Shown here piece after piece: positions 16,611 through 26,200 of a stretch of 64,000 nucleotides of DNA. The DNA comes from Alteromonas sp. RKMC-009 (GTDB taxonomy: Bacteria > Pseudomonadota > Gammaproteobacteria > Enterobacterales > Alteromonadaceae). Each line of letters opens with the position of its first letter. Position 1 is the first letter of the stretch. The notes beneath the pieces are model-generated. The model was not told the origin of the DNA and ran no database searches. It saw nothing but the letters and a program-made list of their open reading frames with translations. The stretch covers positions 124,001-188,000 of the forward strand of contig NZ_CP031010.1 of NCBI RefSeq assembly GCF_003584565.2, read 5' to 3'. The position numbers were made by a program, and so were the translations under genes.

Positions 16611-19322
16611 ATGAAGCGTTGTAGCGCACTCTTTTTCATCTTACCCGCGGTTTGTATTCTTATCGCTTGTACTCAGGTTGCTGATTTTAATGCTGACTTA
16701 CCAAAAAATGTGGAAGTACGAGACCAGCAAACACTGAATAACGACTGGCAGTTTATCTTTGCCGATGAAATTCCAGCGGGTATCCATGCCCCAACATTTA
16801 AATGGACTGGCGCAGAGTATGTCTCCGTGCCCCATTCCTGGAACCGCGTAGGCTATTATCTCGATGATCAGTCAGCTCATATTCATAACGCAGGCAATAT
16901 TAATAATACGCAGGGTAAGGGCCTCTACCGGAAAGTGTTTAATGTACCTGCACAGACTGAAAATAAAAGGCTTTGGCTGGAATTTGATGCAGTAAGTCGT
17001 GTGGCAAATGTGTGGGTTAATGGAGAATTTGCCGGTGAACATCGCGGAAGCTTTAATCGTTTTCGCTTTGATATCACTGACCTCATAAACGTAGGCCGAC
17101 CTAACGTTCTGGTGGTTCAGGCAGACAACAGCAAGCCAACAGCAGATTCAACCACTGCAGATACGTTACCTATTGCCGGAGATTTTTTTGTACATGGGGG
17201 AATTTACCGGCCGGTAAGACTTATCACAACGAGTAATATTCATGTTGATATGAAAGACTTTGGTGGTCCTGGCGTTTACGCGACTACCGCGGTTGAGGGC
17301 GACAAGGCGGTGGTTAGCATCGAAAGCAGGATCACTAGCAATGAAGGCGAAGCAGAAAACGTAACGCTACTTACTCAATTGACTGACGATACTGGAAAGA
17401 TAGTAGCAAAAGATGTCCGGGATATTTTGCTTCAGCCGGATGAAACAGAAATAACCGATGTGTCTCTTTCCGTATCTTCACCACAATTATGGCAAGGTAT
17501 AGATGACCCTTATTTATACACGCTCGCAGTGTCGATATTAGACAACAATGACAATCTCCTCGATACGGTGAAGCAAAATATCGGCTTGCGCACCATTGAT
17601 ATCTCGGCAGATAAAGGATTGACGTTAAATGGTCAATCCCTTGAGCTTCGCGGTGTGGGCTATCATCAGGACAGAGAAGGAAAAGGTTGGGCAGTCTCTG
17701 CTGAAGAAATAGAAGAAGATGTGCAATTGCTGATGGATATGGGGGTAAATACTATCCGGCTGGCACATTATCCTCATGGTCAGCCAGTGCACGATTTGGC
17801 TGACAAACTTGGCCTGTTGTTGTGGGACGAAATCCCGCTTGTTTCTGCGTGGCGTTACGGCGAGGAACATGAGGCTGTAAATACCGCGTTAGCTGATAAC
17901 GCCAGTCTGCAACTCACAGAAATGGTTAAGCAGAACTTTAATCACCCCTCTGTAGCGGTATGGGGTATAGCCAACGAAGTTGACTTTGGTGCCGTCGTCC
18001 CCGTGTTCGTGCAGAGTAGTCCCGGCTCTAATCCTGATCCGCGACCTATCTTAAATCGCTTGAAAGCGGAAGTAGCGCAGTTGGATCCGACGCGTAACTC
18101 GACGTTAGCCAACTGTTGTGCGGGTGTGCCAACATGGGATCAGTCAAAGGTGCCCAACACCTCCGCTATCACCACTACTACGGGCGCAAACCGCTATTTT
18201 GGCTGGTACTACGGCGAGCCTGCAGGCCTGGCGGAGAACCTCGACGCCTTGCATAAGCAATATCCGGAGCAGCCGCTGGCTGTCACTGAATACGGCGCAG
18301 GCGGAGCGCCTAGCTTCCATTCTGACAATCCTCTGGGAGGGCCGGTAGCGGCAACCGGCAGAAATCAGCCGGAAGAGTATATGAGCTATGTGCATGAGGA
18401 GAATTGGCGCGTACTCAGTGCGCGGGATTACCTGTGGGCAAACTGGATTTGGAATGGTTTTGACTTTGCGACAACTACTCGAAGAGAAGGTGACTCACAG
18501 GATATTAATACCAAAGGGCTCATCACTTATGATCGCGCCATAAAGAAGGATGCATATTATTTCTACCAGGCGAACTGGTCAGCTCACCCTATGGTTCATA
18601 TTGCTTCACGGCGCTATATACAGCGGGCTTACCAAACCACCGATATCAAGGTGTACAGTAACGGCAAACAAGTCGAGTTGTTGGTGAATGATCGGGAAGT
18701 GAGTGAGGCTCCTGATTGCGATCAGAACACCTGTGTCTGGCGGGATGTGCGGCTAGTGGCTGGACAAAATAAGATTGTAGCGCGGGCAAGTAGTTTCGCT
18801 TCCGCACCTTCAGATCGCGTTGAAGACAGTGTGATGTGGCATCTGGATGAATCGCAGATCAACGCATATTACATTGATGCGGGCGCCATTATGTCAGCGG
18901 ATTCGTCAAAAGCCCATTTCGGCTCGGATGACTTCTTTACCGGAGGAAAAGCAATGTCGCTTGATAAGCCAGGGGGGTGGGGTAGACCATCAGTTAAAGC
19001 AGTAATCGGGAATACGCAAGAGCAGGCTTTGCATACAACTTACCGTGCCGGTGAGTTCTCATATCATTTACCGTTGGATAACGGGCAGTATAAGGTCACA
19101 CTCTCTTTAGTCGCTCCAGACAGTAAAAGCCGCTTTGATGTATTCGCGGAGGGAAGTACTCTGTTTGTGAATATCTCTGGAAAACAAAATGCAGATGGAA
19201 GTTTTACCGCGTTTACGGTGGCAGAAAATGTGAATGTGGCAGATGGCAGTCTTGAACTCAGTTTTAAGCCGTCAGTAGGTGACGCTTATGTGTCAGCAAT
19301 AAGTGTGATGCCCGTTAAGTAA
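16611..19322 (+). CDS. Lipoprotein glycoside hydrolase family 2
   Basis: A 903-residue GH2 enzyme exported as a lipoprotein (lipobox ILIAC near residue 20). After a jelly-roll sugar-binding domain and an immunoglobulin-like domain comes the TIM barrel, with acid/base Glu in WGIANEVDF (about 455) and nucleophile Glu in AVTEYGAGG (about 559). The last 150 residues (from about YYIDAGA) resemble a malectin-like carbohydrate-binding module. GH2 covers beta-galactosidase, beta-glucuronidase and beta-mannosidase; the exact activity cannot be fixed here. Its partner is the upstream receptor, and TTGGTA-type operators suggest uronate-linked (GntR) control. Confidence 0.88.
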   Translation: MKRCSALFFILPAVCILIACTQVADFNADLPKNVEVRDQQTLNNDWQFIFADEIPAGIHAPTFKWTGAEYVSVPHSWNRVGYYLDDQSAHIHNAGNINNTQGKGLYRKVFNVPAQTENKRLWLEFDAVSRVANVWVNGEFAGEHRGSFNRFRFDITDLINVGRPNVLVVQADNSKPTADSTTADTLPIAGDFFVHGGIYRPVRLITTSNIHVDMKDFGGPGVYATTAVEGDKAVVSIESRITSNEGEAENVTLLTQLTDDTGKIVAKDVRDILLQPDETEITDVSLSVSSPQLWQGIDDPYLYTLAVSILDNNDNLLDTVKQNIGLRTIDISADKGLTLNGQSLELRGVGYHQDREGKGWAVSAEEIEEDVQLLMDMGVNTIRLAHYPHGQPVHDLADKLGLLLWDEIPLVSAWRYGEEHEAVNTALADNASLQLTEMVKQNFNHPSVAVWGIANEVDFGAVVPVFVQSSPGSNPDPRPILNRLKAEVAQLDPTRNSTLANCCAGVPTWDQSKVPNTSAITTTTGANRYFGWYYGEPAGLAENLDALHKQYPEQPLAVTEYGAGGAPSFHSDNPLGGPVAATGRNQPEEYMSYVHEENWRVLSARDYLWANWIWNGFDFATTTRREGDSQDINTKGLITYDRAIKKDAYYFYQANWSAHPMVHIASRRYIQRAYQTTDIKVYSNGKQVELLVNDREVSEAPDCDQNTCVWRDVRLVAGQNKIVARASSFASAPSDRVEDSVMWHLDESQINAYYIDAGAIMSADSSKAHFGSDDFFTGGKAMSLDKPGGWGRPSVKAVIGNTQEQALHTTYRAGEFSYHLPLDNGQYKVTLSLVAPDSKSRFDVFAEGSTLFVNISGKQNADGSFTAFTVAENVNVADGSLELSFKPSVGDAYVSAISVMPVK

Positions 19323-19342
19323 AATAGAATGCGTGTTATTTC

Positions 19343-19376
19343 GCCCGGCCGTGAACAGCGTGCCCGGGCTTTTTTT
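19343..19376 (+). terminator. Rho-independent terminator after the GH2 gene
   Basis: GCCCGG at 19343-19348 pairs with CCGGGC at 19364-19369, followed directly by seven T residues, 20 bp after the GH2 stop codon. Confidence 0.75.
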
Positions 19377-19432
19377 GACTCTTTTTATAGAGTGTAGCAA
19401 TATGTAGCAAATCATATTTTATTGGTATATTC

Positions 19433-19639
19433 ATGGGCATTGTTAAAATCTCCGAACAATTGCACGAAGAAGTGCGTAAGAACAGTGTGGTGATGGAGCG
19501 TTCTATCAATTCGCAGGCTGAGTTCTGGATGAAAATCGGGAGACTTGCAGAGCAAAACCCCACGCTTACCTATGAGCAAATTCTGGAACAGGAAAAACGT
19601 CAGCAAAACGTATCTACAGTGAGGTTGGTTCATGAGTAA
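19433..19639 (+). CDS. ParD-like antitoxin-family small protein
   Basis: A 68-residue protein resembling the ParD_like (DUF3423) family: an N-terminal VKISEQLHEEVRKNS ribbon-helix-helix-like stretch, SINSQAEFWMKIGRLAEQNP in the middle, and a charged C-terminal tail. It overlaps the following methionine aminopeptidase gene by 8 bp, so the two are co-translated. The family is named as a type II antitoxin, but no classical ParE toxin lies beside it. Its real role, perhaps autoregulating or modulating the aminopeptidase, is open. Confidence 0.7.
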   Translation: MGIVKISEQLHEEVRKNSVVMERSINSQAEFWMKIGRLAEQNPTLTYEQILEQEKRQQNVSTVRLVHE

Positions 19640-20402
19640 TGTATCGATAAAAAATGCACAGGAAATCGCATTGATGCGTGAATCCGGTCGGTTACTGGCC
19701 AGTGTATTTCATGCGCTGGACAAAGAAATTCAGGCCGGCATGACCACCATGGAAGTGAATGATTTCGTCGATGCATTCATCACTGATACCTTGCAGGCAA
19801 GACCGGCCAGCAAAGGGCAGTACGGCTATGAATATGTGCTTAATTCATCGGTAAACGAAGTGGTATGTCACGGCGTGCCGTCGGTGGCAAAGAAGCTGCG
19901 GGAAGGGGATATCGTGAATGTGGATATCACGCTTGAGAAAAATGGCTTTATTGCCGACAGCAGCAAAATGTATTGCATCGGTAAAGTATCACCCATTGCG
20001 AAAAAGCTCGTAGATACGACTTACGAAGCCATGTGGAAAGGCATCGAAACTGTAAAGCCAGGCGCTACACTGGGTGATATTGGTCATGCTATTCAGTCGC
20101 ATGTAGAAAAAGAAGGCTTCAGTGTCGTGCGGGATTACTGCGGGCACGGTATTGGCCGTGAAATGCATGAAGAACCGCAAGTTGTGCACTATGGCCGTAA
20201 GGGCACTGGCATGCATTTAGTGCCGGGCATGACATTTACCATTGAGCCGATGATTAATCAGGGCACCTACAAAACCAAGCAAAAGAAAGACGGCTGGACA
20301 GTGGTGACCCGCGACAAAAAACTCTCAGCACAATGGGAGCACACCATTCTGGTGACTGAAACCGGGTTCGAAGTGCTTACGTTGCGGGATGAAGAGAAGT
20401 AG
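19632..20402 (+). CDS. map: Type I methionine aminopeptidase
   Basis: A 256-residue pita-bread metallopeptidase that removes initiator methionine. Expected metal ligands and catalytic histidines are present: His in CHGVPS, Asp in NVDITL, Asp in ADSSKMY, His in GHGIGREMHEEP (two), Glu in TIEPMI and Glu in EHTILVT. Normal type I length. It starts inside the ParD-like gene, unlike the housekeeping map gene that usually stands near rpsB, so it is probably a second paralogue. Whether the coupling to an antitoxin-like protein is functional cannot be judged from sequence. Confidence 0.9.
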   Translation: MSNVSIKNAQEIALMRESGRLLASVFHALDKEIQAGMTTMEVNDFVDAFITDTLQARPASKGQYGYEYVLNSSVNEVVCHGVPSVAKKLREGDIVNVDITLEKNGFIADSSKMYCIGKVSPIAKKLVDTTYEAMWKGIETVKPGATLGDIGHAIQSHVEKEGFSVVRDYCGHGIGREMHEEPQVVHYGRKGTGMHLVPGMTFTIEPMINQGTYKTKQKKDGWTVVTRDKKLSAQWEHTILVTETGFEVLTLRDEEK

Positions 20403-20491
20403 TAAGCAACAAAGACTGGCCAGAGTGACGGCTTGAACGTGCTTATAATTTGGTCTATAAATGAGCTTCATTCCGACGTAGGGGGTAAGTT

Positions 20492-20752
20492 GTGCAAATT
20501 AAGCCAATAAGTTTTATAGAAAAACATGCAGCAGATCTGCCTGTTGACGAACCTATTGTTGTGACGCAAAACGGGGAGCCTGCCTACGTTATCGAGAATT
20601 ATGCTCAGAGAAAGTTCAGGGATGATGCTATCGCAATGCTGAAAATGTCCACGTTTTCCGAAAAAGATGTAGCTGCGGGTGAAGTGATTGATTCTGATGT
20701 TCTTAAAACCCGTCTGAGGCAAAAACTAAAGGCTGCGTCTGAGAGCCGCTAA
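20492..20752 (+). CDS. Phd/YefM-family antitoxin
   Basis: An 86-residue protein with the Phd/YefM fold: an N-terminal dimerisation and DNA-binding half (PIVVTQNGEPAYVIENY, about 21-37) and a flexible charged C-terminus that would wrap the toxin. It starts with GTG behind a strong GGGGG ribosome binding site. The toxin gene follows after 29 bp. The unit probably autoregulates through its own promoter. Confidence 0.8.
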   Translation: MQIKPISFIEKHAADLPVDEPIVVTQNGEPAYVIENYAQRKFRDDAIAMLKMSTFSEKDVAAGEVIDSDVLKTRLRQKLKAASESR

Positions 20753-20781
20753 TTTGTTTCCAAGCAGAAAGGAACTCTGCC

Positions 20782-21120
20782 GTGGACTACTCCATTTACT
20801 ATACGAAGACATTTGAACAACTTGTTGAACTCTGTGTTCAGCACCTGGCCCCATTCACTTCAGAGGAAGAAGTGCTGGAAAGAGTATTCAGGGCAATTGA
20901 GCGTTTTGAATTCACATTGGCTGCAGGCTCTGAGGCTGCTCCTGTTTCTCCTTATCTGTCGACACTGGGCGTCTTTAATTACAGAGAGTTTAATGTCGAT
21001 GGCTTTCGAATATTGTATCGCCACGATCGGGCTGCAGATGCCATCATCGTCGTTCTCTTCTGTTCTCAGAAACAAGATCTGGTTGCGCTTCTCGTAGATT
21101 ACTGTCTTATTTACAAATGA
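20782..21120 (+). CDS. RelE/ParE-superfamily toxin
   Basis: A 112-residue protein of the RelE/ParE superfamily, partner of the Phd-type antitoxin just upstream. The order is an N-terminal helical hairpin (YYTKTFEQLVELCVQHL), then the beta-sheet core with NYREFNVDGFRILYRHD and AIIVVLFCSQKQDLVALL. It begins with GTG after AAGGA. It could be a ribosome-dependent mRNase or a gyrase poison; the residues do not decide. A hairpin with a short T-tract follows directly. Confidence 0.78.
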   Translation: MDYSIYYTKTFEQLVELCVQHLAPFTSEEEVLERVFRAIERFEFTLAAGSEAAPVSPYLSTLGVFNYREFNVDGFRILYRHDRAADAIIVVLFCSQKQDLVALLVDYCLIYK

Positions 21121-21130
21121 CAAGATAACA

Positions 21131-21153
21131 AAGGCAGCCGAAGCTGCCTTTTT
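21131..21153 (+). terminator. Terminator after the toxin gene
   Basis: AAGGCAGC-CGAA-GCTGCCTT, an 8-bp perfect stem with a stable CGAA tetraloop followed by TTT. It lies between the toxin gene and the convergent GH3 gene and could serve both. Confidence 0.8.
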
Positions 21154-21175
21154 CATTAGCGCTTAAACATCAGGA

Positions 21176-23188
21176 TTAGAACGTCAGTCCTGCGCGGCGT
21201 TTATACAGCGGGTTTTCGCTGTCGTCTGCATAACCGGGTTTCTGTGCTTCTACGGCTTCATCAGAAGAAGGCAGCTCCAGCGGCAGGGTGCCGGTGGGTG
21301 ATACTTTGCCGGTTAGCACATCAATCACGGCATCGTCAGCACTACCGAAGTTAGCCAGAATAGCGCCTGCGGTATTGTTCAATTCACCCATGATCATGGG
21401 GCGTTCCAGGAAGACGGATAAGATAGTTGGCACTTGCTGGCTGACGGCCAACATTTGCTGATACTTCTCATCGTCTTCGCGGAATGACACGCGGCCTTCG
21501 TTCTGGCGGCTGCCGAAGAAGTGGTTCGGATGCAGCTTTTCACTTGGCGTTGAGAAGCGGAAAATCGCAAAGTCGGCTTGGGCCGGGTCGGTCACAACTT
21601 CAAAGCCACGAGCGGTAAGTGCCTCTGCATTTAAGCCATCAACGAACACTTTCTTCATCGAGTCAGCCAGTGGCAGCAGCTTATCTGCATTTTTCAGTAG
21701 CACCTGAGATTTTGCCTGAACTTCCCGTGCCAGTGCCCGCCATTCCGGTTTACCTACATTCGATGCTGCAGTCGCTTCATCCACGTAGGGGTTGTCGAAT
21801 AAACCGAGCTCAAACTTCAGTGTAAGAATACGGGTGGCCGACTCATCGATACGCGCTTCTGTCAGTTTGCCTTCATGTACCGCGTTAACGATGATTTCAG
21901 GCTGGTCTTCACCGCCGAACTGGTCGATACCTGCGGTAATACCTTTCACGAAACGCTCAGGAATCGTCAGGTCTTCCACACCCCACGGCGTCGCAATTTC
22001 CCGCACACCTTGTGGTTTAGTCGGTGCCTTGCATTCTTCGCTACAGTCCCGGGTTACCGCCCAGTCTGAAACAACAACACCTTTAAAGCCGGCATCGCCG
22101 CGCAGCAGGTTTTGCAGTATTTGTTTGTTGAAGCCCGGGCTTACTGCTTCTACCGGCTCACCGTCTACAGTGATGCCGTGTAAGATAGGATACGCAGGCA
22201 TAATGCCGGTGGTTTTGGCTTCGAAAGCTCCGTCAAATGCGCGGATATGGTCTTCAAAACTGGTATCGTCCAGTTGGGCATTGCGGCCGTAATAGTTATG
22301 GCCATCAAAACCTTCTACCGCTGCACCGTAACCCACCCAGTGTTTGGTAACAGTTGATACGCCTTCCGGCGTGATGCCATCAGAACTGCCCTGGAAACCA
22401 CGAATATACGCGCCAACCTGCTTACTCACTTCACCAGCATGGCTACCGAAGGTGGCAATGATACGGGGCCAGCGGGGTTCAGTGGCTAAGTCAGCCTGCG
22501 GTGATAACGCCATGGTAAAACCGGTTGCACGGTATTCCTGACGGGTAATGTCACCAAACTGTTCGGTAATTTCAGGGTCGTTCAGCGCACCAAAACCAAG
22601 AGGCTCAGGCCACTGCGTGAAACCATCGGTAGACTCTGCAGCACCTAGCACGTACTGGAAGTGGTTGCGCGGGTCGGTACTGATGATAGCAGGAATACCC
22701 AGCCGGGTGGTTTCTGCCAGTGCCTGAACTTTGTTGTTCTCAACGGCCAGATCTGCCGGAGACATATTCAGGCGGCTGATATAACTGCCGATGTGTTTAT
22801 CTTTGAACAGTGATGTGGCGACATCGATGTCATAGCCGTCCTGAGAAAAACCGGCAAATCCATTTTTACCAGGCAGTGTGCCGTGCACCATTTCACCGGC
22901 TTTTTCTTCCAGCGTCATGCGTGCAACCAGGTCGGCCACACGTTCTTCAACCGGCAAACGCCAGTCTTCATACGGGGTAAGTTTGCCATCGGCATTCAAA
23001 TCACGGAAAGTCAGGCCGTCCTGTTCGATAACCGCTTTGCTGGTGGTTTTTACCGCCACCTGGCTTACAGGGGCAGAATCTTTCTTCGGTTGCTCAACCC
23101 GGGAGGGCGAGGGTTTCTCGCCACAACCAGTAAGCATAGCGGTAGTGATAAGGCAGGCACTACCCAATGTTGCTGTATGCTTTTTCAT
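21176..23188 (-). CDS. Lipoprotein GH3 beta-glycosidase
   Basis: A 670-residue family 3 glycoside hydrolase exported as a lipoprotein (lipobox LTGC near residue 22). The TIM-barrel domain carries the nucleophile Asp in GVVVSDWAV (about residue 372) and the substrate-binding TKHWVGYGA motif (about 286). The alpha/beta sandwich domain follows. Beta-glucosidase or exo-glucanase activity is likely. It lies 23 bp after the GH78 rhamnosidase on the same strand, so the two are one operon. Together they could strip terminal rhamnose and then glucose from a rhamnoglucoside or rhamnose-containing glycan. Confidence 0.87.
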   Translation of the reverse strand: MKKHTATLGSACLITTAMLTGCGEKPSPSRVEQPKKDSAPVSQVAVKTTSKAVIEQDGLTFRDLNADGKLTPYEDWRLPVEERVADLVARMTLEEKAGEMVHGTLPGKNGFAGFSQDGYDIDVATSLFKDKHIGSYISRLNMSPADLAVENNKVQALAETTRLGIPAIISTDPRNHFQYVLGAAESTDGFTQWPEPLGFGALNDPEITEQFGDITRQEYRATGFTMALSPQADLATEPRWPRIIATFGSHAGEVSKQVGAYIRGFQGSSDGITPEGVSTVTKHWVGYGAAVEGFDGHNYYGRNAQLDDTSFEDHIRAFDGAFEAKTTGIMPAYPILHGITVDGEPVEAVSPGFNKQILQNLLRGDAGFKGVVVSDWAVTRDCSEECKAPTKPQGVREIATPWGVEDLTIPERFVKGITAGIDQFGGEDQPEIIVNAVHEGKLTEARIDESATRILTLKFELGLFDNPYVDEATAASNVGKPEWRALAREVQAKSQVLLKNADKLLPLADSMKKVFVDGLNAEALTARGFEVVTDPAQADFAIFRFSTPSEKLHPNHFFGSRQNEGRVSFREDDEKYQQMLAVSQQVPTILSVFLERPMIMGELNNTAGAILANFGSADDAVIDVLTGKVSPTGTLPLELPSSDEAVEAQKPGYADDSENPLYKRRAGLTF

Positions 23189-23211
23189 TAATCGTGTCCT
23201 TGACCGGATAA

Positions 23212-26200
23212 TTATTCGTTAACGGCGCCTGTGATCTGGTAAGTACCTGAACCTAATGAAAAGGTGTTCAATTCACCGGCACGGGAAACGTTAGCTACGA
23301 ACTTACTGGCTGTCACATTCTCGCCGTCAATCTTCAATGCTTGCTGCGCGCCGGGTAACGAAATTGTTGCTGTCGTGTTAGCAGGAATGGTTACCCGGTA
23401 GTCAAACTTACCATCTTTTACTTGCCAGTGGCTCGAAATTTTTCCGTAAGGTGAATCATATTCAGCTTTTACCCAGTCAATTTCGTTCTGCGGGTCAAAC
23501 TCCGGCTTCAACGCAAAGGTTTTAAAACCGGGGCTCAGTCGTTGAATACCGCCTGAGTGGCTGATTAACCATTCACCGATAGCACCGAATGAATAGTGGT
23601 TGAAGGAGTTCATGCTGTTATTGCCACCGAATCCGTCTTCTACTGTGTAACCGTTCAGGCGTTCCCAAATTGTTGTTGCACCCTGGTCGATAGGATACAA
23701 CCACGACGGATACTGGTCGTTGAGCAATAAGCGGTATGCATCACCGGTATAGCCATTCTCAGACAGCGCTTTGCTGATCCAGGCAGTACCAATAAAGCCG
23801 GTCATCAAAGAGTAAGCCGGGCGGGTTTTCCCTGCATCGTCAACGTTTTGTGACGATACCGAACGGGTGAGCTTCTCTGCCATCGCTGCTGCGTTATCTT
23901 CGTTGAATGCGTTCATCGCCAGACCAACCGCAAACGAGGTTTGGGTGTCTGCTACTGCCCATTCTGCCGGTGGAGCCACCGGATTAAACATACTCGGGCC
24001 GCCCACCAGGCCAACGGTTTGCTGTTCATCATTCACGAACTTATCGTTAAAGAAGGCTTTGCGTTCATCATACTGATTGCGGTACTCGCGGGCCTGCGCA
24101 TCATCGCCCAGTACCGCTGCTACCTGCGCCATAATATCCAGCGCATAAATGTGATAAGCGGTAGCCAGATAATCTGCACCTAACTGATTGTTCTGCGGGC
24201 CTAACCAGTCTCCTAAACCTGAGTCAGTGCTTAAGCCGGTTTCGCTGTCGATGGAGTCGTGCAGGAATGTCATGTATTCATTCATGGACGCGTAGTGTTC
24301 AGCGAGCAAGCCTTTATCACCATATTGAAAGTAGGTTTCCCACGCAACGGTGATACCGGCTACGCCCCACAGCACGCCACCGAAACCGCCGCCAACAGGA
24401 GCAACGTCTGCATACCGGCCACTGTCAGCCTGAGTATCCCGCATTGCCTGTAAATGGCGACGCATAAACTGTGAGGCATCACTCACATACGTCGCGGTGG
24501 GGGCAAACACGTTGATGTCGCCGGACCAGCCCATACGTTCGTTTCGCTGTGGACAGTCAGTCGGTACAGACAGAAAGTTATCTACGTTAGACCATGTCAG
24601 GTTTGACCATAGCTGATTAACCTTGTCGTCTGAACATTCGTAACTGGCAGTCAGCGCCTGTACTGAACTTACTACCACACCGTTGACCGCTTCAAGGGGC
24701 AGAGGCTTTTCAATGCCTGTGACTTCAATGTACTGGAAGCCATGTGAAGTGTAATGCGGCTCAAAGGTTTGCTCGCCGTCAGTCATGATATAGATATCCT
24801 GACTGAGTGCGGCGCGATAATTTTCTGTCATGATCATGCCCACGTTCGGGCCTGATTCTGGTAAGTCCGGATAGAGCATTTCGGCAAAGCGCACGGTAAC
24901 GGCTTCACCTGATTTACCGTCTGCGAAATGCAGACGAGGTACGCCAACGATATTTTGTCCAAGGTCGTAGACAAACACGCCGGGTCGCACCTCTTCCACA
25001 CTTTTTGCCTGAACGGTGGTAAATTTACGGGCCGGTTCACCAATTTGCCCGATAAGCTTCATATTGTCGTACGACAGCGTTTGTGCAGGGCGCATCATGT
25101 TTGGTTGTACATTCTGCGCTTTTGTTTCCTCAAGAGAAATTTCAACTGCCGGTTCCCATTCACCTTCAAACGACGGGGTCGCCCAGCCTGCCTGCGCTTC
25201 TGCGATTCGGGCATCGTACACTTCACCCATAGACAAACTGCCGTACACTACCGGTGACGTGTCGCTGAACTGCCAGCTGCCCGGTTGGGTAACCACAATA
25301 CTCTCAGAGCCGTCTTCATAGGTAATGACCAGTTGCGCGAGCAACGACTGTCGATCACCAAATCCATTCCAGGTGTTGCCGAAGCCCAGCATACCGCTCC
25401 ACCAACCTTCGCCCAGCCGTGCGCCCATGGCGTTTTCACCTTTTTGAATGGCACTGGTGACATCATAAGACTGATAAAGGTGGGTCAGGTTGTATTGGGT
25501 AAGGCCCGGATTGTAATAATCGTTACTAACCTTTTCACCGTTCACATAGTATTCGTAAATGCCCCGCGCGGTCACATACAGACGGGCTTTGCTGACGGCC
25601 TTTTCTGCCACATCAAACTCAGTACGTAACTGCGGCATACCGTTTTTTTGGGTATCAACAACAACCAGCTGGCTGTCATCAGAGCCGGTGAAGGTAATCC
25701 CTGCTTTGGTATCGCTGACCTGAGCAGATTTTTCTGCGAATGCAGCGCCATGCTCGGCGCCATTAAACAGCACGCTGTGAGGCGTGTGCATGTTGCTCAC
25801 CGTCAGATTGCTTACTGTGACGGTTGTACCAGCATCTGCCGCTACACCTATATCGTTAAGCATGCCATAGGTAACATAGTCGTGGTTGTGACCCAGAGGA
25901 TTCAGCTGTACCGTTGCCCCTTCCACCAGTGGCGGAAACATCATCTGGAATCCGGATTTTTCTTCAGATTCCGCACCCACCCAGAATGCAGGGTTGCCAT
26001 CTAACTGAACGGTGACATTGCCGAATTCATTATTGATAAGCAGGTGGTGAGGTTTAAAACGGTTATAGGCATTGATCAATGATTGCTTAATATCGAAGGA
26101 TTTAACCGGTGTATCTGCGTTGTCATCCGGCGTGTAACCGGCACGGTAAAAGTTCAGCGTCGCCGGTTCACCGTTTTCAACACCTTCCACGTCCAGCTCA

